A model generated the notes under the pieces. That model worked only from the letters and a program-made list of their open reading frames with translations. It searched no databases and had not been told where the DNA came from. This document shows positions 25,622 through 33,822 of a stretch of 64,000 bases of DNA, in pieces. Source of the DNA: Kribbella soli (GTDB lineage: Bacteria; Actinomycetota; Actinomycetes; Propionibacteriales; Kribbellaceae); the NCBI RefSeq assembly GCF_004331345.1, contig NZ_SJJZ01000002.1:310001-374000 (forward strand). Direction: 5' to 3'. The number at the start of each line of letters is the position of its first letter. Position 1 is the stretch's first letter. A program made the position numbers and the translations under genes.

Positions 25622-26387
25622 GGTTGTCAGCCAGAACCGCGAGTACTGGGAGCGGCTGGCGCCACATCGGCACGGTGAGCCGGTCGAGTTCTTCGTGAAC
25701 GGCGGCAGTGCGCTGACGGACGACGAGCTCGCGGCTATCGGGGATCTTCGCGGTCGTCGTGTGTTACAGCTCGCGTGTTCAGTGGGTGATGAGGCGTTGA
25801 GCTTCGCGCAACGCGGCGCAGACGTCACCGCCGTGGATATTGCTCCGTCACACCTGGCCACCGGCCGAGCGAAAGCCGAGGCGCTGGGAGTGGACGTCAC
25901 GTTCGTCCTGCAGGACATGATGACGCTGGACTCGGAGATCACCGGGTTCGACGTCATCTACATTTCGTGGGGCGGTCTGTGCTGGGTTCCCACTCTCACC
26001 GAATGGACGCGCTTGGTCGCCGATCGACTCAACCCCGGCGGCCTTCTGGTGATCAGCGAACACCATCCACTGTGGGAGATCCTGACGGTCCGCGGAGACA
26101 ACGTATTGTCCGTCAGCGGCGATTATTTCGGCAGCGACCGAGACGGCTACACCGACCCGCTGAAGGCCCCGGAAATCACCCGAACGCTAGGCACTCCGGA
26201 CGTTCCGCATCGCAGCTTCGTCTGGAGCATCAGCAGCGTAGTTACCGCAGTCCTCACCGCCGGCCTGACCCTCCGATCGCTCCAGGAGTCTCCCGTCACA
26301 GAGATGTACCCGGGCCTGGGGGAGCAGGCCATGAGCATCCCTGCCACCTACCTTCTGACTGCGAGTGCTGATCAGGCCCCGGTGTAG
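25614..26387 (+). CDS. class I SAM-dependent methyltransferase
   Basis: 257 residues from GTG 25614. It starts with NREYWERLAPHRHGEP, an N-terminal signature of small-molecule methyltransferases; motif I is VLQLACSVGDEALSFA (ACSVG in place of GCGTG), motif II VTAVDIAPSHL, and the central strand is DVIYISWGGLCW. A loop with HHPLWEIL follows. Coupled to the GNAT gene by an 8-bp overlap; its stop overlaps the convergent APH gene by 16 bp. Confidence 0.87.
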   Translation: MSEVVSQNREYWERLAPHRHGEPVEFFVNGGSALTDDELAAIGDLRGRRVLQLACSVGDEALSFAQRGADVTAVDIAPSHLATGRAKAEALGVDVTFVLQDMMTLDSEITGFDVIYISWGGLCWVPTLTEWTRLVADRLNPGGLLVISEHHPLWEILTVRGDNVLSVSGDYFGSDRDGYTDPLKAPEITRTLGTPDVPHRSFVWSISSVVTAVLTAGLTLRSLQESPVTEMYPGLGEQAMSIPATYLLTASADQAPV

Positions 26388-27274
26388 CGGGCGATCACGT
26401 CCAGGCAGCGTCGGACCTGCGCCGGCGAGGCAGGGTTCCTCCAGCCGAGCTTCTCGAGTGCCCAGTCGATGGCGAACGCCGGCGTCCACCCCGCCTCGGC
26501 CGACTCGGGATCAGCGACCCGCGCGTACCCACGACGTACGAGATCCAATCGGTCATGCAGTACGTCGCCGGCATCCAACTCCCATTGGGCGAAGTCGTAC
26601 GACGGCGCCGTACGGCCGGCGAACTCCCAGTCGATGAAGCCGGCGACCGACCCGTCGTGGATCAGGAGGTTCTTCGGGCAGAAGTCGCCATGGACGAGCG
26701 AGACCGGGGGAGTCGCGCGGGTCGTGACCTCTCTATAGAGAAAGTCTGCACCGCGCTCGACGACCGCTGCTGCCGCCGGGCTGAGCGTGTCCCCGACGAT
26801 GCCTGCGACCCGCGCGACTTCGCGCTCTTCGGGCAATCGCAGTTCGTGCCGGATGCCTCGCTGGTCGTCCAGGACGACGCTGTGCACCCGCGCCAGAATC
26901 TCAGCGGCGTCCAGGACCACCCGCTCGAGTTCAGCGGCAGACAGCTCGGCGATGAGCGTGTCGAGTGAACGGCCCGGCAGGAACTCTTGGATGGAGAAGG
27001 ACAGCAGTTCGCCGTCGTGCTCCAGATGCTCGAGGCCGAGCACCTCTGCTGTCGGCACGCCCACGGCACGCGCCTGCGTCATGAGATACGCCTCGTCGAC
27101 GAACCACGGCACATCCTGACGCGCGATCCGGACAACCACAGCACCATCGCCGGCAAGCTCAACGCGGTACGTCTCGTTCATCCCACCCCCGGCGAGAGGA
27201 ACGAGGCCTTCGACGTCGCGACCGCAGACAGACCGCACCACGGAGTCGATGATCGAGCGAGGCGTTGTCACCAT
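26372..27274 (-). CDS. APH-family phosphotransferase
   Basis: 300 residues from ATG 27274 (the open frame starts 14 codons earlier). ATP-binding strand VVVRIARQD, catalytic loop VHGDFCPKNLL with His, Asp and Asn, and metal-binding Asp in FIDWEFAG. The NETYRVEL start with a Gly-rich loop (LAGGGMNE) is typical of homoserine-kinase/APH proteins. Natural substrate unknown. Confidence 0.87.
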   Translation of the reverse strand: MVTTPRSIIDSVVRSVCGRDVEGLVPLAGGGMNETYRVELAGDGAVVVRIARQDVPWFVDEAYLMTQARAVGVPTAEVLGLEHLEHDGELLSFSIQEFLPGRSLDTLIAELSAAELERVVLDAAEILARVHSVVLDDQRGIRHELRLPEEREVARVAGIVGDTLSPAAAAVVERGADFLYREVTTRATPPVSLVHGDFCPKNLLIHDGSVAGFIDWEFAGRTAPSYDFAQWELDAGDVLHDRLDLVRRGYARVADPESAEAGWTPAFAIDWALEKLGWRNPASPAQVRRCLDVIARYTGA

Positions 27275-27330
27275 CGCTTTAGTCTCACCCAACGATCCGC
27301 TGCAAGGCATCTGCATTTCGAACCACTGAG

Positions 27331-28290
27331 TTACACGAGCAGCGTCTCGAACTGGGGGAGTCGGGCGAACATCCCGGGGAGTCCGCGGATGCCGTTGCTC
27401 GCTGACTCCTGCGACAGCGCGAGGTCAGGGCCAGTGTTCGCCTCCGTGCCGGCGAGGCAGCGGAGGATGTTCCATCGCGTGTGCCCCAGCCAGCCGCCGA
27501 TCATGAAGACGAACCAGCTCGGACCCGGCGGCGGCAGCGTTCCGCCTCCTGCGACGTACCCGTCAAGGACAGCGCGGAAGATGGTGGGCTCGATGTGGTC
27601 GAAGCCAGGTCCCTTCGCGAGGCTCAATGCTGTCGAGCCGAGCTCGCTGGACAGGTCGAGCATTCCCGAGAGCTCCCAGTCGAGCACCACCGGCCGACCG
27701 TCTCGAGCGAGCAGGTTCCACGGTTGGATGTCCTTGTGGGTCAGTACGACGGGTCCTGGCCGTTCGCAGGTGTCGACGAAGTGGGCAATCGCGAGGAACG
27801 TCTCGACGTGGGAGGCGAGTTCGTCGGCCCACGGCTGTTCGGTCGCCGCGGCCCGCTCGGCGAGCTCAGCCCAGTCGTGTGACGCCGGTTCCTCGGTCGA
27901 CTTGTGGGGCCACTCGACGTCGAGCGCGTGGACGCGAGCGAGGATCTCACCGATCTCGAACGCGTACGCCGCCGACACCGGTGCCTCGGGCAACTTCTCT
28001 CCGTCCACCCACCGGTGAACAAGCGTGTTGTCGCTGGCCGAGATCGGCTCCGGCATCGGGATGCCAGCCGCGAAGGCCGCCTGCTCGAACCGGAACACGT
28101 CCTCGACGTGGTAGGTCGAGCGGCGATCGGCGAGGTTCAATTCCTTCACCGCGAACGAGCCCTGGTCCGTGTCGAGCCGGTACATCCGATTGGCGAACCC
28201 GCCGTGGACGCGAGTCATCGGACCAACCGGCGTACCAAGCTGCGAAAGGTTCACGCACCGCAATCTAGGCGTCACAGTCCATCGGCGCAT
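27331..28290 (-). CDS. APH-family phosphotransferase
   Basis: 319 residues if ATG 28290 is used; a GTG at 28254 is an equally reasonable start because the first 12 codons look unconserved. VHGGFANRMYRL is the nucleotide loop, FAVKELNL has the ATP-contacting Lys, LTHKDIQPWNLL is the catalytic loop (HKD in place of HGD) and VLDWELSG the metal site. It is a different branch from the neighbouring kinase at 26372, so the two are not a recent duplication. Substrate unknown. Confidence 0.85.
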   Translation of the reverse strand: MRRWTVTPRLRCVNLSQLGTPVGPMTRVHGGFANRMYRLDTDQGSFAVKELNLADRRSTYHVEDVFRFEQAAFAAGIPMPEPISASDNTLVHRWVDGEKLPEAPVSAAYAFEIGEILARVHALDVEWPHKSTEEPASHDWAELAERAAATEQPWADELASHVETFLAIAHFVDTCERPGPVVLTHKDIQPWNLLARDGRPVVLDWELSGMLDLSSELGSTALSLAKGPGFDHIEPTIFRAVLDGYVAGGGTLPPPGPSWFVFMIGGWLGHTRWNILRCLAGTEANTGPDLALSQESASNGIRGLPGMFARLPQFETLLV

Positions 28291-28354
28291 CAAAATTATC
28301 GGACAGCACAGGGGAGTGGGAGCAACGAACGCCCTGGAGATCCAAGGGACGACT

Positions 28355-29152
28355 ATGGTCTGTCTCGTGGCGATGTCAGACGACTCACAGGCGGACAGTC
28401 CTGGGGATTCGAGCCGGCCGTGGCTGGAACTCGCTCCCGACTACGAGCGGGCCCGAACCAGGGAGGACTCACTGGATCGGATTGTCGAGTGGCCTGCGCA
28501 GCGAGACCTTCTGGGTGATGTGACCGGACGGTCTGTGCTCGATCTCGGTTGCGGCAACGGCGGCAAGCTCGCTGAGCTGGTTCGAGACGGTGCGACCGCG
28601 TCCGTAGGTGTGGACGTCAGTGGCAACTTCCTCAGTGACCCGCCGCCTGGCGTGGAGTTCATCCGAGGCGATCTCTCTGAGCTGGATTCTGTGCCTGGGC
28701 TCGCCGGGCGCAGGTTCGACCGGATCCTGTTCCTCCAGTCCTTCGGCTATGCGAAGGATCCGGTTCGCACCCTGCAGGCAGCGCGCGCGATGCTGGCCGA
28801 CGACGGATTCATCCTGCTGACCAGGACACAACCGATCCGGTACGCCGTTGAACGGGCCGAACAGAACGGGACGTCCCTGGGCGAAGAGTATTTCTCCACC
28901 GCCTCGTTCTCCTACGTCAGCGGCTGGAACGACCACATCACCCTCACGAAGCGTCCGTACACCATTTCTGCCCTGCTCAACGTGTTCAGTGCGGCAGGCC
29001 TGTGGATCGAGGCCGCGATCGAGCCTCAACTGTCCGAGGACGCCCGACGCCGCTACCCGCACAAGCAGGCATGGATGAACAAGTACCTCGGCATCCTGCT
29101 CTTCAAGCTCCGGCCCATCCCAGCCAGTGGCAGCGTCCTCAGCGCCGGCTAG
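28355..29152 (+). CDS. class I SAM-dependent methyltransferase
   Basis: 265 residues from ATG 28355, which has AAGGGA about 8 nt upstream; another ATG lies at 28373. Motif I VLDLGCGNGGKLAEL, motif II VGVDVSGNFL, acceptor strand FDRILFLQSFGYAKDP. The long region after LLTRTQPIRYA lacks the usual motif spacing but the fold is intact. Acts on an unknown small molecule. Divergent from the APH gene at 28290. Confidence 0.87.
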   Translation: MVCLVAMSDDSQADSPGDSSRPWLELAPDYERARTREDSLDRIVEWPAQRDLLGDVTGRSVLDLGCGNGGKLAELVRDGATASVGVDVSGNFLSDPPPGVEFIRGDLSELDSVPGLAGRRFDRILFLQSFGYAKDPVRTLQAARAMLADDGFILLTRTQPIRYAVERAEQNGTSLGEEYFSTASFSYVSGWNDHITLTKRPYTISALLNVFSAAGLWIEAAIEPQLSEDARRRYPHKQAWMNKYLGILLFKLRPIPASGSVLSAG

Positions 29153-29170
29153 GGGACAGTGCTCAGGCAG

Positions 29171-29214
29171 TTACCGGAGACGCTGCGTATTTGAGTTCGG
29201 CGTATTCGTCAGGG
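29171..29214 (+). repeat. left copy of a diverged direct repeat
   Basis: The 20 bp at 29171-29190 match 31140-31159 at 17 positions (TTACCGGAGACGCTGCGTAT against TTACCCGACACTCTGCGTAT), and TTCGGCGT plus CGTCAG recur beyond it after an indel. Both copies can encode LP(D/E)TLRI in the plus direction, here ended by a stop codon. They flank the block that holds the split NPCBM-like gene. Possibly old insertion boundaries or remains of one small gene. Confidence 0.4.
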
Positions 29215-29314
29215 CCTGCGCTCGACCGCGCGGTGTCAGTCGGCGTCCGATGATGAGCGCCGGTTGGCCCAGTACACGGCCAGACTCAAAGCGCAGAGTG
29301 GCGACCCTAGGCCA

Positions 29315-29829
29315 TCAGGTTGATACGAAAAGCTCGCCTAATGCACAGTCCCCAGTGCCGTGACCGATGAAGGTCATCTCTATTTTTACTCGCAACCCCG
29401 CAGACACGTTGACATTGAGAGGCTTCGTTTTTCCGAGCTTGACTTCCCCTGACGACCACCGACTTGCCCCGTCGACGAAGATATCGACCTGACAACTGAA
29501 TCTGGAGTCACTGTTGTCACCGACTCCGACGGTTCCTCGCATTTGCCGGTACTTTCGTCCTAGGTTGTACTCTCGCGAGCACGGTCCAGGTGCGTCGTCA
29601 CTCGTATCGCCGTCTCGCCCCATCGAGACAACGTGTAGGTGGTTCTTGCCGTTGATACTCATGACCACGTCGCCGTCATTGTCGTGGTAATCAAAGCTGT
29701 CGCAGTCGACCTTCGCCGGTTCAGTGCTAGCTAGGTGAAGTACTTGAGTGGGTGCCGGTGGCGTCGCTGTGGTCTTACAGGCCCCCAAGTGGAGAGCAGC
29801 GTCGATTTCGGCACGCGCGACCACTTTAT
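29315..29829 (-). pseudogene. C-terminal NPCBM-like part of a split membrane-anchored protein
   Basis: About 170 codons in one open frame, of lower GC than the flanks. The second half (QMRGTVGVGDNSDSRF, CQVDIFVDG, RWSSGEV, LNVNVSAGLRVKIEM, GDCALGELFV) follows the beta-sandwich pattern of NPCBM-type domains, often attached to surface proteins or kinases in actinobacteria. It has no signal peptide or good start: the first possible start (GTG 29824) lies inside the 8-bp repeat that ends the kinase gene. It joins in frame with the fragment at 30773-31090 if the kinase insert is removed. Translation from GTG 29824 by coupling to the kinase stop is the alternative. Confidence 0.6.
29822..29829. repeat. 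8-bp direct repeat, left copy (CACTTTAT)
   Basis: CACTTTAT occurs here and at 30773-30780, 951 bp apart, on both sides of the APH gene. The kinase stop codon TAA lies inside this copy. The repeat resembles a target-site duplication or a microhomology junction. Confidence 0.6.
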
Positions 29830-30767
29830 GACCACTGACTGAGAGCGGTGCGAAGGAAAGCGTCGCGCCTTTCGGTGACGGCAGCGGCGCCCAGGAGGCT
29901 ACCGTCGTCGGCGAATCCCGTCCAACCGTCCATCACTGTCGGCGTGTTCAGCGCGGCCACGGCATCCCAGTAGGGCACGCCGACTGCCTCCCGGCCCGCC
30001 TGCCGCTCCCAGCCCTCCAACACATGGGACGGCGCGTCCTGGCCGTACTGAAGGGTCATCTGCATCCGCAGGCTGCCGAGATCGACGCCCGGATTACCAG
30101 CCCCGGCTGTATTCCAGTCGATCAGCGCAACGCAACGGTCACCCTCCCACAGCATGTTGCCGCCCCAGGCGTCACCATGCACGAACACCGACGCGACTGC
30201 CGGCATCCCGTGCGACCTGACCCGCTCGTCGGCCTGCTGCAGCAAAGGTGTGGTCGGCATCAGGCCCCGCCAGCGTTCATCGGCGCGGTCGTCGACGGCG
30301 CACGGCCGGGGCCGGTATGGCAGGTGGGCCTGCGGAACCAGCCTGAAGGCGTGGACCCTGGCAAGGGCCGCTCCCGCTTCGCGGAGCCGGGCGACCGAAA
30401 CCGTCGGCGAGAGACCGGCGCTGCCGGGCAGGAAGGTCTCCAGGGTGGCGACGGTTCCGCTCGCCTTCCCGTCGAGATCCGCAGCGATCAGCCGCGGCGC
30501 GGCCAGGCCATGAGTCTCGGCCAGCTGAAGCGCGCGTGCGTTCGTGATCACCCACGCGGCGGCGATCCATCCCCGGACAGGGACCTTCAAGATCACGTCC
30601 CTGGTCCGGGCCGCCGGTCCTTCGATTCCCAGGCGGAACGTGCCCGAAGGGCGGTGCTCGCCGCGGGTCAGGCCCTCGGACGAAACGACGCTCGTCCCGC
30701 CAACCGCGTCGGCCGCCCAGCGCAGAACCTGGTTATTCGGCATCTTGCCTGTGTGTGCTCTTGCCAT
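29826..30767 (-). CDS. APH-family phosphotransferase, apparent insert in a NPCBM-like gene
   Basis: 313 residues from ATG 30767; ATG 30743 (MPNNQVLRW) with AGG just upstream is a possible shorter start. VILKVPVRG holds the ATP lysine, VHGDAWGGNML the catalytic His, Asp and Asn, and LIDWNTAG the metal site, so the kinase should be active. The ORF fills the interval between the CACTTTAT direct repeats almost exactly: the start is 6 nt inside the right copy and the TAA stop is within the left copy. The gene is high-GC like the chromosome, while both flanks are AT-richer, as if it had been inserted. Substrate unknown. Confidence 0.85.
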   Translation of the reverse strand: MARAHTGKMPNNQVLRWAADAVGGTSVVSSEGLTRGEHRPSGTFRLGIEGPAARTRDVILKVPVRGWIAAAWVITNARALQLAETHGLAAPRLIAADLDGKASGTVATLETFLPGSAGLSPTVSVARLREAGAALARVHAFRLVPQAHLPYRPRPCAVDDRADERWRGLMPTTPLLQQADERVRSHGMPAVASVFVHGDAWGGNMLWEGDRCVALIDWNTAGAGNPGVDLGSLRMQMTLQYGQDAPSHVLEGWERQAGREAVGVPYWDAVAALNTPTVMDGWTGFADDGSLLGAAAVTERRDAFLRTALSQWS

Positions 30768-30772
30768 TTCAT

Positions 30773-30780
30773 CACTTTAT
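30773..30780. repeat. 8-bp direct repeat, right copy (CACTTTAT)
   Basis: Identical to 29822-29829. On the minus strand it reads ATAAAGTG and the following GATGAA leads into the kinase ATG, so it also contributes to the kinase's weak ribosome binding site. Confidence 0.6.
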
Positions 30781-31090
30781 TACGCAGCAGTGGCTTTCCC
30801 AACACACAGTTAGGGGTCGACGGCTGTGTTGTAGGTGTCGGCGCCGTCGGAGAACCGGTTTCGGATACCGGTGCTGTGGTCTGAGGTGTCGGCGTATTAC
30901 TTGGCATTGATGATGACGTCACAGGGAATTGCCAGGCCGCTAAGGCTACTATTAAGCCTATTATGGTTGCGACTCCGCCCGCGATTCCCCATTTTTCCAG
31001 CCACCAAGCCCCCTTGAAGTGCCACCCTACATAGGGCAACGACCACCCGTCGGCGTCGTGTAAGACGCTGACCGCCGCCAAGGATTGCAC
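30773..31090 (-). pseudogene. N-terminal membrane-anchor part of the split NPCBM-like protein
   Basis: From GTG 31090 the frame encodes about 32 hydrophilic residues, a transmembrane helix (WGIAGGVATIIGLIVALAAW) and a Pro/Thr/Ser-rich linker (SNTPTPQTTAPVSETG and so on), then runs into the kinase gene and stops at 30668. This is the typical N-terminal half of a single-pass protein with an external beta-sandwich domain. The domain itself lies 0.95 kb downstream at 29315-29821. Frame and codon phase match across the two repeats (AAT AAA GTG GTC), which supports one original gene of 274 codons. Confidence 0.6.
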
Positions 31091-31286
31091 AGGTCGCTAG
31101 CTGTTGGCAGTAGGCGGGGATCGGACAATGTCTACTGAATTACCCGACACTCTGCGTATCAAGATCGTGCGCATTCGGCGTCCGGTGGTCGTCAGCCCGG
31201 TGGTGAAACCGCATGCAGAGCTGGCTGGCGGGGCGGTAGGTTACATGGCTGTCCCTGCCCATCTGTCGTCGGAGAGGTGTGTCCAC
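31091..31286. other. 196-bp gap upstream of methyltransferase
   Basis: No protein-like frame except the short fragment starting MSTELPDTLRIKIVRIRRP, which matches the left repeat at 29171 at protein level (LPxTLRI). The right copy of the diverged repeat is 31140-31196. The methyltransferase ribosome binding site GGAGAGG is at the right end. Confidence 0.4.
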
Positions 31287-32021
31287 ATGTCCACGATCAG
31301 TAACTCACAGGCGATCGCAGCGTGGTCGGCGATGCCGACTGACGCGATTGAGGCGTACGACGATCAGGGCGACTTTCCCAAGCGCCACTTGATGAATGGG
31401 AACCTGCTCCGGATGCTGGGGCCCGTCGATGGTCGGAAAGTCCTCGATGCAGGCAGTGGCGAAGGCTATTTGAGCCGGCTGTTGGCCGAAGGCGGAGCTG
31501 AGGTCGTTGGTGTGGAGCCGGCTGCCGCGCTGCTGGCGCGCGCTCAGAAGATCGAGCAGGAGCGGCGTCAGGGCATCAGGTTCGTGCAGGCTGATCTCTC
31601 GACGTTGCCGGAGGTTGGTCAGCCGTTCGATGCGGTGGTCTGCAGCATGGTGCTGCTCGCCATACCCGCCTGGCAGTCGGCGATGGCGGCGTGCGTCGGC
31701 GCACTGAAGCCGGGCGGCCGGTTCGTGTTCTCGATCACCCATCCGGCGTTTGAGAATCTCTACCCAACGTGGCGGGATCACGGACATTACCAGCTTGATC
31801 GGTACCTGGATGAGTACGAGATGCCACAGGGCCATGCACCCGACTTCCACCGCCCGCTGTCTGCCTACATCAACGAGGTCGTCGGTCTCGGGTGTCGCGT
31901 GACTGAACTGTGCGAACCGAGACTTGATCCACAGGTCGCACGAGACAGCGGAATCGAGGCGATCGAGTCCTACGTCGCACTGCCGAACTTCCTGATCGTC
32001 AGCGCCGAACGCGACAGCTGA
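31287..32021 (+). CDS. class I SAM-dependent methyltransferase
   Basis: 244 residues from ATG 31287, with GGAGAGG about 9 nt upstream; an upstream open extension is not coding-like. The N-terminus (AIAAWSAMP, GDFPKRHLMNGNLLRML) and motif I VLDAGSGEGYLSRLL, motif II VVGVEPAAAL, FDAVVCSMVLLAIP and FSITHPAFENL identify a standard small-molecule methyltransferase. Substrate unknown. It lies on the accessory patch between the split gene and the integrase remnant. Confidence 0.88.
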   Translation: MSTISNSQAIAAWSAMPTDAIEAYDDQGDFPKRHLMNGNLLRMLGPVDGRKVLDAGSGEGYLSRLLAEGGAEVVGVEPAAALLARAQKIEQERRQGIRFVQADLSTLPEVGQPFDAVVCSMVLLAIPAWQSAMAACVGALKPGGRFVFSITHPAFENLYPTWRDHGHYQLDRYLDEYEMPQGHAPDFHRPLSAYINEVVGLGCRVTELCEPRLDPQVARDSGIEAIESYVALPNFLIVSAERDS

Positions 32022-32109
32022 GCGCCATTCGCCGGCACCGCCGTCTGACCGCCGCGGGGCAAGTAGTCCGTCCAGCAACGCTCATCGACCGTGGCCTCGA
32101 CCGCTCCGA

Positions 32110-33040
32110 TCAAGGCCCGTCAATCTGCCGGCCGGCGTAGCGGGCCCATGGCTCGGCGGCCTTGTCAGCGTGCAGGAATGCGACCTTGGCGCTGTAGCCG
32201 AGTGCGTCGGCAACGATTGACGGCGGAGCCTCGAGCACGAGTTCGCCGATCGCTCGGTTGCGCGCCCCGAGCAGGTTGACGCCGAGGTCACGGAGCCGGT
32301 CCATCACGGTGTTGGGGTGGAGGTGTCGTCCGGCGAGGGTGCTGGGGAACAGCCAGGGACTGTCTGGCCCGGAGCCGGTGCGCAGGTTCGGGCGGCGCGC
32401 GATGTGGTCGCGCAGGAGTTGAGCGAACGGCGCGGGCACCTCGGTTGGTCGTTGGCCGAGCGTGATGCTCATGCCATCTGATCGGTCGTCGACGACGCGC
32501 AACTCGAGGGTGACGATCTTGACGAGTGGCTGGGCGTAGAGCAGAAGCAGCATTCCGCCCACCCGGTAGGGGAGGGACTCGCTGGTGCCGGTGAGTAGCT
32601 CGCGGATCCATGCCAGCCGTTGATCCTGCGTCAGTGATGGGCTGGTGCGGGCTGCTCAGTGTTGAGCCGGGACATCTTGGCAACGACGAAGAAGGTGCGG
32701 ATCGCGGTCCTCGTGGTCGGGCCGGTCGCGAGCCACTCGTCGATGTCAGGCTGGGTGCAGGTGGCTGCGGTCCGCTGATACGTCTCGTGGAGCCAGACGA
32801 GGAACCTGACGGTCTCGGTGATCTCCTGCTTGGCCGAGTGCACCGGACTCTGGGTCGGGTGACCGGCGGCGGCCTTGGCCCTAATGCGGCGCAGGTGATG
32901 CCAGGTGGCGAAGTGCTGGACGGGCTGGCGGACCTCGTCGGGCAGCCCGTCGAGCTTCGCAGGGATCCAGTGTTCGAACCGTGCCAGGTGTGGGTCGCGC
33001 GGTGGCAGGAGCCCCGTAGGTGGCGTTGTGCGGGGTAGTG
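32110..33040 (-). pseudogene. tyrosine-type integrase, frameshifted and 5'-truncated
   Basis: Two frames encode successive parts of one protein. The upstream part (about 33040 to 32637) has LPDEVRQPVQHFATWHHLRR, SAKQEITETVRFLVWLHETY, CTQPDIDEWLATGPTTRTAI; the downstream part (from about 32635) reads DQRLAWIRELLTGTSESLPY, MLLLLYAQPLVKIVTLEL, HLHPNTVMDRLRDLG, and APPSIVADALGYSA. The frame breaks around 32637 at a stop after QPAPAHH. The N-terminal core-binding region expected of a full-length enzyme is missing. The family is that of site-specific recombinases found in actinobacterial mobile elements. Inactive unless the frameshift is a sequencing error. Confidence 0.75.
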
Positions 33041-33089
33041 GTCTTCGGCTACGCACCTGATTCATCTGATGCAATACGCAGACTTCTAG

Positions 33090-33108
33090 TTGACATAATG
33101 TCCATTAT
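33090..33108. repeat. AT-rich perfect palindrome next to integrase remnant
   Basis: TTGACA (33090-33095) runs into ATAATG (33095-33100), TC, CATTAT (33103-33108), a perfect 6-bp inverted repeat with a 2-bp centre in otherwise GC-rich DNA. It stands between the truncated 5' side of the integrase and the end of the GNAT gene. It could be a recombinase core site, an operator or a promoter (TTGACA -35) reading rightwards. Confidence 0.4.
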
Positions 33109-33127
33109 CGGCGCGGAAGACGCCCGG

Positions 33128-33643
33128 TCATGGCAGGTGTACGAAGCCGACGTAGTCCACCCCAGCTGGCCCCGGACGCGAAGTTCCGTCCCGGGTCCAG
33201 CCATGTCGCTCGTAGAACCGGATGGCACGAGAGTTCCGCTCCCAGACATCCACCTCGCCCACAGCATCAGCCTGGCGTGCGATGGAGACGAAGCGTCCCA
33301 TCAGGGCGCTACCAACGCCGCTCGACCACCGGCCTGGCTCGACGAAGATCCCGACGAGCCGGACGCGCGTCTCGTGAGGCGCATTGGTCGGAAACGCTCC
33401 GTTGGCATCCAGCGTGATCACACCGACGATGTCATCGCCCAAGACAGCCACCAGGACGGCGAGTCGAGAATCCACCACCATCTTGCGCCACGTCTCCCGG
33501 TACTCCTCGTCAGGAACCGCTGCGACGTCATGGCCGCCGGCACCGTAGTACACAGCCCTCGACCGGGCATGCAACTCCGCAAGCGCATCGCCGTCGCCGG
33601 GCGCTGCGTCTCGAATGCGGACTGCCTGAGTTGGCTCTGTCAT
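33128..33643 (-). CDS. GNAT family N-acetyltransferase
   Basis: 171 residues. VRLVGIFVEPGRWSSGVG contains a weak acetyl-CoA loop (RWSSGVGSALM in place of RGxGxG), followed by the DVWERNSRAIRFYERHGW motif typical of GNAT motif B. The N-terminal VRIRDAAPGDGDALAELHAR is the usual start. Substrate unknown. The gene follows no obvious partner and is bounded by the palindrome at 33090. Confidence 0.87.
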   Translation of the reverse strand: MTEPTQAVRIRDAAPGDGDALAELHARSRAVYYGAGGHDVAAVPDEEYRETWRKMVVDSRLAVLVAVLGDDIVGVITLDANGAFPTNAPHETRVRLVGIFVEPGRWSSGVGSALMGRFVSIARQADAVGEVDVWERNSRAIRFYERHGWTRDGTSRPGPAGVDYVGFVHLP

Positions 33644-33822
33644 GAGGAACGAGGCTACGACCCCACCGAAGGAGCGGCTCCTCGGACATCACGGGCAGGC
33701 CCCCAACGGTGCCAACTCCCGTTACTCCAACACCCGCCGATACCAGCTAACCCACGCAACCACCAGCACGCTCGATCTGATAATCGCCTGTGTCATCACT
33801 TCGACGGTCCTACAGTGCCGTG

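Noticed and set aside
27295..27340. tRNA-like words (TTCGAA, ACTGAGTTAC) at the end of the APH gene
   Set aside because: Read on either strand they do not form the acceptor, anticodon and T stems together; no tRNA fold could be drawn.
32110..33040. Integron or complete prophage
   Set aside because: Only a broken integrase remnant is seen; there are no cassette sites, attC-like repeats or phage structural genes.
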